Assembly: GCA_036504535.1 (NCBI GenBank)
Contig: DASXUY010000031.1
Span: forward strand, 62,001 to 126,000
Direction: 5' to 3'
DNA: 64,000 bases
DNA from: JARLGU01 sp036504535
GTDB taxonomy: Bacteria; Armatimonadota; Armatimonadia; Armatimonadales; Capsulimonadaceae
Part shown: piece after piece, positions 33,330-39,741 of the stretch
Position numbering within the stretch: position 1 is the first letter of the stretch
How the letters are laid out: each line of letters begins with the position of its first letter
Translations under genes and position numbers: made by a program
Notes under the pieces: model-generated
Databases searched by the model: none
What the model saw: only the letters and a program-made list of their open reading frames with translations
What the model was told of the DNA's origin: nothing

Positions 33330-33707
33330 TTAGCGCATATCGTCAAGTAGGTACCGCGTCTCGCGTCGGAACCTTCGAGTAACGTAAAGTGCAAGGATGC
33401 ACCACGACGTCCCCGCTAGCAATACACATACATGTGACCCGGAATGCGCAAATGCAAGATAGTTTAAAGTTGAGCTGAACGAAAGCGCGACTAACCATGT
33501 CGATAGTACTCTCTGGCTGGTTTTCAAGCATCGAAACGCGGCGAAGGCGGTAAGGGCAGCAAGCAGCCCCCAGGAAAGCGCACCGGCTGTTTGTGCTATC
33601 GCTTCAAGCTTCAATTCACTTGGTCGGGTAGCTGCCAACCAGAGCACGATGAGACCCGACGTTATCCACACTGTAGAGGTGGTCCACCGCTTTGCAACTT
33701 GATACAT
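33330..33707 (-). CDS. Small hypothetical membrane protein, possible immunity protein
   Basis: The protein has 125 residues with four predicted TM helices (TVWITSGLIVLWLAATR, LSWGLLAALTAFAAFRCL, TWLVALSFSSTLNYLAFA, CVLLAGTSWCILALYVT) and a basic tail. ATG 33707 has AGAGG 6 bp upstream; the frame extends back to 33815 inside the upstream Rhs tip. It lies 29 bp downstream of the Rhs pseudogene tip (33737), again the immunity position. No family is recognised. Confidence 0.55.
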   Translation of the reverse strand: MYQVAKRWTTSTVWITSGLIVLWLAATRPSELKLEAIAQTAGALSWGLLAALTAFAAFRCLKTSQRVLSTWLVALSFSSTLNYLAFAHSGSHVCVLLAGTSWCILALYVTRRFRRETRYLLDDMR

Positions 33708-33736
33708 GGCTAACCTCTTTTGATTTAGCAAAACGC

Positions 33737-34285
33737 TTATAGACATTTTATATCCGTATACGCCGCGAGAGCGGCGCACCCGACGACTACAGTACGAGCA
33801 CACGCAGGGCTGCATGACAAAATGCGAAGCGGATTACCGGTGCAAATCGTTCCACAAATCACTATGCAAGCGTCCGTGCCTACGGTCAAACACAGCGCGT
33901 AGCTCAGCGCTGCTACTGCCGTACACGTTAATTTAACGAATGGCGGACATGGCGGTTTTGGCAGGCATAATCCAAGTCCAATCGGATCCCGCCTGCCCAC
34001 CGGCTCGTTCCCACATACACATACAGATTCCAATCCGCGCCGTCAAACCACAGCGGATCCCGGCTCGGCCAGCGCCCCAGCCCTGGCACATTCGCCCGTG
34101 CCCGCATATCGACACGCTCCGCCGCGTCCTAGTACGCTCCTCCCCCGCCGAACCGGAACGGGTTCACCACCGGCCCCGTGGGCACGCTCAGCCCACCGAA
34201 CCCCGGCGACATGCCTGGCACGATCCCGCTGCCCGTCTCGCCTCAGGTCGATTCGCTCAGCTCCAAACCCACCGCGTCGCATAGG
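33737..34285 (-). pseudogene. Decayed Rhs core with Cys-rich tip
   Basis: The minus strand reads SGIVPGMSPGFGGLSVPTGP, RVDMRARANVPGLGRWPSRD and PLWFDGADWNLYVYV, then, after a -1 frameshift near 34013, GNEPVGRRDPIGLGLCLPKP and a hydrophobic Cys-rich tip ending at 33737. An in-frame TAG (34129-34131) and an upstream TGA (near 34240) also interrupt it. It is about 80% similar by eye to the core at 32700-33000, so it is a decayed paralogue. The tip itself is uninterrupted. Confidence 0.8.
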
Positions 34286-34315
34286 AACTCGTAACAATGT
34301 CGCCAGTCGCCACGG

Positions 34316-34663
34316 TTACGAGCCATTCGCTTTGTAATTGCCGTATTTCATTAGTCTCCAAAATATGGCTGACAAAATAATAATCCAGAGAGCTCCAATG
34401 AGGAACGCGACCATCCCTCCCAGTATCCCTAGATACTCGCGATCAGCAACAATAGTCATCCATAGTAATTTGGTCGGACCATTGAAGTAAGCAAATATAA
34501 GTGCTATGAACATTACAACACTCACAGCGTCACAAACTGCCAAAACTAACATAATGACTAGCCGAAGTAGCTTGGTCGGTTCCGCGTTAAGCTCTGCTAT
34601 CGATTGGTCGTAGCCCCGTGCGGATTTAAATGTCCTCAGCAGTGGGTTGTGCCCTGCATCCAA
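34316..34663 (-). CDS. Small hypothetical membrane protein
   Basis: The protein has 115 residues with two or three TM helices (LVIMLVLAVCDAVSVVMFIA, GILGGMVAFLIGALWIII, IFWRLMKYG). The N-terminal ~35 residues (MDAGHNPLLRTFKSARGYDQ) are encoded by DNA duplicated at 35690-35800, where only this N-terminal part remains. The start is uncertain (TTG 34663). It may belong to a displaced Rhs toxin/immunity cassette. No family is recognised. Confidence 0.45.
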   Translation of the reverse strand: MDAGHNPLLRTFKSARGYDQSIAELNAEPTKLLRLVIMLVLAVCDAVSVVMFIALIFAYFNGPTKLLWMTIVADREYLGILGGMVAFLIGALWIIILSAIFWRLMKYGNYKANGS

Positions 34664-34936
34664 TAATCATGCAAATCAAATAATCACAAAAATCACAGTT
34701 CAGACAACATTGTCCGCAGGAGCCACGCAAACCCAACACCTCCAATCGGTTCGCAACCGCCAGTCCCGCCCTGAGGACGGAACAACTCCGTAGCCGGAAA
34801 TTCATTTCTCGGCGTGCCCCGGAAACTCCACCTTCCGCTGCCTCCCCGTCGCCGTATGGCTCTCAAGCACCCGGGCCGCAAATCCTAGCCCAGAGGGCGA
34901 TCTGCCCTTCCCAGGCACCGCCTCAGCGGATGCAAT
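34552..34936 (-). repeat. Segmental duplication, copy 1
   Basis: 34552-34716 is nearly identical to 35690-35856 (a few mismatches), and 34843-34936 is again nearly identical to 35977-36068, with unrelated DNA between the blocks. The shared parts code for the N-terminus of the membrane protein at 34316-34663 and a following non-coding stretch (TCCTAGCCCAGAGGGCGATC and neighbours). This points to a duplication around Rhs cassettes, with the genes between the copies replaced. Confidence 0.75.
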
Positions 34937-35063
34937 AGTCGTCACCCCGAGTTGTCCGCCTGCGCCACACGATGCCCGTTGGCGTCGAACGTTAACATGT
35001 ACCGTTGTTAGGAACAATTAGCCGCTGCTTTTCTAGAATCGTGAATCACGGTTTGGTTTTGGC

Positions 35064-35615
35064 TTAGAATTGCGATTTCATACCGAGATGGAGCGAAAGG
35101 ATATTTAGACCCTTGAGGGCGCCGATTCGGCTTACAATAGGTTTGAATGATATGTTTGCCTGCCGAAGCATTGCCTCCAAAGCAGTGATGACTTCCTTGC
35201 GAAAATCTCGCCACAATACGGTCTTGTTAATAACCGCACCGAGTAAGCAAACAAAACGCTGCTCTTCCATTAGATCGTTAGGTTTTGTATTCAAAGCTGT
35301 CTCTAGCGCAGTTGATTCAAAATACAGTCGTCCCGTCCAAGTATCTACAGCCAGAAGGACTAACAGTGCCTCAACTAATTGGCTGGCGGTGCTTTGGGGA
35401 TTTGCAACTATGGAAACCGCTATTTCCCTTACTCCGAACATGCAGGCTATCACAGTATGTGTGTTGAAATAAGTTTGACCCTCAATATAGTTGCCTGAGT
35501 TCGAGCGCTCCAAGAATTTCTCTGCAAGAATCGGTAAACTATGCCGCTGCTCAGCGCTAAGTGCATTCGATATCCATCCATCGACCGTTTCGTAATCCGA
35601 ACTTCCATTATTCAC
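35064..35615 (-). CDS. Hypothetical helical protein
   Basis: The protein has 183 residues, all-helical by appearance, with no signal peptide or TM helix. GTG 35615 has GGAG about 10 bp upstream. It lies between the two copies of a segmental duplication and is flanked by short Rhs-like remnants (MLTFDANGHRVAQADN near 34960-35000 and YTVTFGASGQQAAQADN near 35840-35905). Size and context resemble the protein at 24973-25536. An immunity-type role is possible but not shown; no family is recognised. Confidence 0.5.
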   Translation of the reverse strand: MNNGSSDYETVDGWISNALSAEQRHSLPILAEKFLERSNSGNYIEGQTYFNTHTVIACMFGVREIAVSIVANPQSTASQLVEALLVLLAVDTWTGRLYFESTALETALNTKPNDLMEEQRFVCLLGAVINKTVLWRDFRKEVITALEAMLRQANISFKPIVSRIGALKGLNILSLHLGMKSQF

Positions 35616-35689
35616 AGCATTACGCTCCTTAACACGTTTCTATGATAGATCAATAACAAAAGAACAATGCTACTGTTCTCTATAATCGC

Positions 35690-36068
35690 ATAATGACTGG
35701 CCGAAGTAGCTTGGTCGGTTCCACGTTAAGCTCTGCTTTCGATTGGTCGTAGCCCCGTGCGGATTTAAATGTCCTCAGCAGTGGATTGTGCCCTGCATCC
35801 AATAATCATGCAAATCAAATAATCACACAAATCACAGTTCAGACAACATTGTCCGCCTGCGCCGCCTGCTGCCCGCTGGCGCCGAACGTGACCGTGTACC
35901 GCGTCCCGTCCACAACCCTCTTCCCCTTGCCTTCAGGAAAGGGAGGGGCCCGCTTGCGGGAGGGATAGGTTCTTCTCCCCGTCGCCGTATAGCATTCAAG
36001 CCCCCGTCACCAAATCCTAGCCCAGAGGGCGATCTGCCCTTCCCAGGCACCGCTTTAGCGGATGCACT
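35690..36068 (-). repeat. Segmental duplication, copy 2
   Basis: This is the partner of 34552-34936. The first block (35690-35856) encodes only the first ~35 codons of the 34316-34663 membrane protein before the frame is lost. The middle contains a Rhs-like remnant (35838-35910) and a dispersed repeat (35914-35972). Confidence 0.7.
35914..35972 (-). repeat. Dispersed palindromic repeat, family B, copy 2
   Basis: It has the same order of sequence blocks as 2958-3020 on the opposite strand, with GCAAGC instead of ACGCGTCGCGC in the centre. It separates a short Rhs-like remnant from the second block of the segmental duplication. Confidence 0.5.
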
Positions 36069-36394
36069 ATGACCATCATAACATGCCCCCACCCTATTGT
36101 AAATGTTCACCAGTAAACGTCACAAAACATATTCCTTGATACCCCTCCCCTGCCCATAAAATGGAACAAATATTCTAACTAATACCCCTAATATGATCGT
36201 AAATATGATACAATATAACCATGAGACACAATTCAACCGGGACCACAGGCAATTTATCGACAACGGTCCCCGACCCGATACGCCGCAATTGTACCGACGC
36301 TTACAAAAATATCCATGAATATTGCGATTCAAAAAACCCAAAATATTCACAAAGCTGGCCCGAAACGCTGCCGACAAGCGGTAATCGGTGACGT

Positions 36395-36565
36395 CGCGTC
36401 CGAGCGCAACGCCATAAGCCCCACACGTGCGGTGGCTATCCTAAGCGAGCCGGGGCAATCACGGGCCACTCGCGTCGGCAACGCCAAGGAGCAGTCGGAT
36501 AACATAAACCCCACCCGTGGGGTGGCGCGGCACGCGCCGGGGACGAAATCGGCCACTTCACGGTA
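36395..36565. repeat. Two tandem GC-rich repeat units
   Basis: The unit ATAAGCCCCACACGTGCGGTGGC...GCCACT occurs twice (from about 36413 and from 36503), with the diverged second form ATAAACCCCACCCGTGGGGT. Each contains a palindrome (CCCCACCCGTGGGG) and ends in CGGGCCACTCG or CGGCCACTTC. Translated, such units give PTRGVARHAPG-like peptides, which I recall as a common spurious protein motif in environmental genomes. No gene is supported in 36111-36631. Confidence 0.5.
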
Positions 36566-36631
36566 GAAATCATTGTCTGCTAAATGCTATACTCTCGTAA
36601 GAGTTTTTGTGTCTTGATCTGGGAGTGACGA

Positions 36632-38572
36632 ATGGCCGAACAAGCAAAGCAACCTTATCGTGTGAAAGTGCCCGATATCGACTACTGGCGAGGCAAGATC
36701 GGATGCACATCCGGCTGCCCCGTTAAGACCGATGCGCGAGGCTATGTCATCGCGATCGCCGAAGGGCGGTACGAGGACGCTTACATGATCGCTCGCGCGC
36801 CAAACCCGTTCGCATCCATGTGCGGACGAATCTGCGGCGCTCCGTGCGAAGTGTCGTGTACACGCGGCAAGGTAGGTGTCGATACCAGCGGCCCCGTCGC
36901 CATCCGCGCGCTGAAGCGGTTTGCCACCGAGGTCTACGGGGTCGAGAAGGTGCGCGATCTGCGTTCGACGCTGGAAGCATCCAACGCTCGCGGATCCGCC
37001 TACCCGCAGCTCGATAAGGAAAAGATCGCCGTTGTCGGCGCCGGTGTGGCTGGCATGACCGTCGCGCATGATCTGGCGCGTCTCGGTTACCGGGTCACCG
37101 TCTTTGAGGAGCTCGAAATCCCCGGCGGTCAGATGGCCACCGGTGTTCCCATCTACCGCCTCTCGCGCGAACTCATGAACCTTGAGATCGCCGCGATCTG
37201 CGAGCTGGGTGTGGAGCTCAAGCTGAACTCGCCTGTCGGTGTCCCCGGCAACACCATCCCCGACCTGCGCGCGCAAGGCTACAAAGCCATCGTGATCGCC
37301 GCCGGTATGATGGCCGGTCGGTCGCTCACCGTTCCGGGCTCCGACGCCGACGGTATCCTCATCGGTATCGAGTTCCTGCAGAAGATGAATCGCGGTATCG
37401 AAGTCGAGGTCGGCGAACGGGTCGTCGTAGTCGGCGGTGGTAACGTCGCCATGGACGTCACCCGCATGTCCGTCCGTGCGCCGGTTATGCAGGGCCTCTC
37501 GAAACTCGGCAAGCCGAAGAACTACGCCATGACCGATGTGGCCCGGCATCTAGCCCGCACGGCCAAGTCCGTCGACGTCGTCATTCCTGAAAGCCGGGCA
37601 AAAATGCCCGCCGACGAGTACGAGATCGAAGAAGCGCTGCTCGAAGGATGCGTCCTGCACAACAATCGCTTCCCAATCGAAGTGACCAAGGACGAGAACA
37701 ACAAGGTAACGGGACTGAAGGTAAAAACGGTCAAGTCGCTCATCGACGAAACCGGCCGCTTCAACCCGCAGCTGATCGAAGGCTCCGACGAGGTGATCGC
37801 GTGCGACACTATCCTCGTGACGGTCAGCCAGATGGTCAAATGGAACTTCCTCGAAGGTATCGACGACATCAAGAAGACCCCTCGCGGCTTCCTTGAAGTC
37901 GACCCGGAGACGCTGCAGACCAGCATCCCCGACATCTACGCCGTCGGCGACATCGCCCTCGGTGCGCGGCTCTTTATCGACGCCATCGCCAGCGGCCAGA
38001 AGTGCGCGCTTGCTATCGACGAGGCGCTCTCCGGTAAGCAGTACAAGCTGCAGCGCCGAGGCTATATGCGCCCGCTGCCCATCGTCTCGTACGACATGCC
38101 TGCGCATTACGACGCCTATATCCGCCAGGAGCCGCCCGAGATCAAGATCACGGAGCGCTCAGCAGGCTACGATCTCGTCGAATTTAACTTCACCGAGAAG
38201 GCCGCTCGGGAACAAGGCATGCGTTGTTTGCGTTGTCATATTAACGTTGTATTCGACGCGGAGAAGTGCATCCTGTGCGGGCTGTGCATCAACATCTGCC
38301 CGGAGAGCATCCTGAAGATGGTCCCCGTGACCGATGTTGTGGGCGACGAAGACCTCGCGCGGCTAATTGAAGCCAAATACGGCGTCCCGCAAAGCGAACT
38401 GCGGCCCGAGGACGGCACCGTGATGATGATGGACGGCACCAAGTGCATCCGATGCGCTCTGTGCTCCAAAATCTGCCCGGTCAACTGCATATCGATGGAA
38501 GCGTTCGAATACGAAGAGCAACTCGTGCCGATGGAAGCGCCATCGCGAACTCTCACGCCAGCCTACGCTTAA
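36632..38572 (+). CDS. FAD-dependent, Fe-S containing pyridine-nucleotide oxidoreductase (GltD/NfnB-like)
   Basis: The protein has 646 residues. The N-terminal GltD-type 4Fe-4S region (GCTSGCPVKT, then CGRICGAPCEVSCTRG) is followed by two Rossmann folds: FAD-binding GAGVAGMTVAHDLARLGYRV (about 133) and NAD(P)-binding VVVVGGGNVAMDVTR (about 268). IYAVGDIALGARLFIDAIAS closes the FAD domain. Two C-terminal ferredoxin-type 4Fe-4S motifs (CILCGLCINICPESI and CIRCALCSKICPVNCI) would pass electrons to or from ferredoxin. The substrate is unknown. ATG 36632 has GGGAG 8 bp upstream. No gltB-like partner is adjacent; the next gene is an Fe-S carrier. Confidence 0.88.
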   Translation: MAEQAKQPYRVKVPDIDYWRGKIGCTSGCPVKTDARGYVIAIAEGRYEDAYMIARAPNPFASMCGRICGAPCEVSCTRGKVGVDTSGPVAIRALKRFATEVYGVEKVRDLRSTLEASNARGSAYPQLDKEKIAVVGAGVAGMTVAHDLARLGYRVTVFEELEIPGGQMATGVPIYRLSRELMNLEIAAICELGVELKLNSPVGVPGNTIPDLRAQGYKAIVIAAGMMAGRSLTVPGSDADGILIGIEFLQKMNRGIEVEVGERVVVVGGGNVAMDVTRMSVRAPVMQGLSKLGKPKNYAMTDVARHLARTAKSVDVVIPESRAKMPADEYEIEEALLEGCVLHNNRFPIEVTKDENNKVTGLKVKTVKSLIDETGRFNPQLIEGSDEVIACDTILVTVSQMVKWNFLEGIDDIKKTPRGFLEVDPETLQTSIPDIYAVGDIALGARLFIDAIASGQKCALAIDEALSGKQYKLQRRGYMRPLPIVSYDMPAHYDAYIRQEPPEIKITERSAGYDLVEFNFTEKAAREQGMRCLRCHINVVFDAEKCILCGLCINICPESILKMVPVTDVVGDEDLARLIEAKYGVPQSELRPEDGTVMMMDGTKCIRCALCSKICPVNCISMEAFEYEEQLVPMEAPSRTLTPAYA

Positions 38573-38587
38573 CCAGGCTGAGCCTGG
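38573..38587. repeat. Dispersed short palindrome, copy 1
   Basis: CCAGGCTGAGCCTGG followed by ACC begins at the stop codon of the oxidoreductase gene. The same 15-mer recurs at 54683 and a variant at 54759, all in intergenic DNA. A CGCGCC...GGGCGCG hairpin follows about 10 bp later, and the pair may form the transcript end. Confidence 0.55.
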
Positions 38588-38764
38588 ACCGTTAACGCGC
38601 CTCAGAGGGCGCGAACTGGGTCGGTAAGTTCTTTCGGCTTACTGTACCAGTTGCTTGGAACGTGTGGTAGGATAGAAATCGACAAGAGCCAACTCAATAG
38701 ATGCGGCTCAAGAAACGAATTACTCAACCAGCGGACTTTGAATCCGCCCTGGAGGAAAGATACT

Positions 38765-39190
38765 ATGTCAGCAGCAACAGCAGTTCAGACCGCAGAAGAA
38801 GTCATCACGACTCCTCTTACGCTCACCGACGGCGCCGCCGAGGTGGTCAAGGACCTCATCTCCCAGCAGGACCGCGATGATCTCGCGCTTCGTGTCTACG
38901 TCTCCGGCGGCGGCTGTTCCGGCCTGCAGTACGGTATGGCGCTCGACGAGAACATTGAGCAGGATGACCAGATCTTCGAAACCAACGGCGTCAAGGTCGT
39001 TGTCGACGCTGTCAGCCTTCGCTACATCTCCGGCGCAACTGTCGACTACATCACCACCGGTGTTGGCGGCGGCTTCAAGGTCGACAACCCCAACGCATCC
39101 GGCGGATGTGGCTGCGGATCGTCCTTCTCCACCGAAGAAGGCGAGGAATCCAGTGGCGGCGGCTGTGGAAGCGGTTGCGGCTGCAAGTAA
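38765..39190 (+). CDS. A-type iron-sulfur carrier protein (IscA/ErpA/HesB family)
   Basis: The protein has 141 residues. LTLTDGAAEVVKDLI is followed by VYVSGGGCSGLQYGMALDEN and the second pair of cluster ligands in ASGGCGCGSSF; the three conserved Cys are intact. The family delivers Fe-S clusters to apoproteins. An extra Gly/Cys-rich tail (SSGGGCGSGCGCK) adds four Cys and is not usual. ATG 38765 has GGAGGAAAG upstream, a strong ribosome binding site. It is located 192 bp after the Fe-S oxidoreductase gene, which carries several 4Fe-4S motifs and is a plausible client. Confidence 0.9.
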   Translation: MSAATAVQTAEEVITTPLTLTDGAAEVVKDLISQQDRDDLALRVYVSGGGCSGLQYGMALDENIEQDDQIFETNGVKVVVDAVSLRYISGATVDYITTGVGGGFKVDNPNASGGCGCGSSFSTEEGEESSGGGCGSGCGCK

Positions 39191-39741
39191 CGCCGTAACT
39201 ACTCAGGCAGGTCCGGAGGACCTTTCTGTTCCTAATCTGGCCAAGAACCCGGTGTTCGAGCACAAAAATTAAAAACTTCCTACTGCCGGAGGCGGGGCCC
39301 TTTGACTATTCCTATAGTCACTCTTCAGGACCCGTCGGAGGCTTAGTTTTTAATTTTTTGATCGAACATGAAAACAACAACGTAATGCCGGGGGCGCGGT
39401 AATTGCGCGTGCGTAGCGCCTGTAGCCGCAAGCCGCCACGCACTCATCGAGCAAACCGTTCGGTGCTTGCTTAGGTGCCTGAGTAGTTACGTAACGCCGT
39501 AAGCCAGCTAACAGAATAATCGTGATAAAATGCCGGGACGGACGAATAGTCTGGGCCGGCATTTTATGTTTTTTTCTTAACAAGTGCTTCACATATTTTA
39601 TGTGCCGTAATAATGCGTAATGCTTCAAAATACTGCACGTGACTCTTAATGCTAATATTTGAGTTTGCTTGCTTCACGGTAATGATCGCCCTATTCGCTA
39701 CCGACAATCAGGACTAGAGACTTTGTAGCAATGGGGCAGTC
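39191..39741. other. Intergenic region with nested inverted repeats
   Basis: No gene is supported. It contains GTAACTACTCAGGCA (39196-39210) matched by its complement near 39476-39490; AAAAATTAAAAACT (39264-39277) matched by its complement at 39345-39358; between these the hairpin TGACTATTCCTATAGTCA (39303-39320); and a terminator at 39527-39565. The nested arms could fold into one large structure. Confidence 0.6.
39527..39565 (+). terminator. Intrinsic terminator
   Basis: AAAATGCCGG and CCGGCATTTT form a 10-bp stem with a 19-nt loop, followed by ATGTTTTTTT. It is 336 bp downstream of the Fe-S carrier gene and upstream of the histidine kinase. Confidence 0.8.

Noticed and set aside
36120..36566. 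ORFs on both strands across 36120-36566
   Set aside because: They read through tandem palindromic repeats and give the spurious VARxAPG-type peptide; the remainder is AT-rich without coding features.
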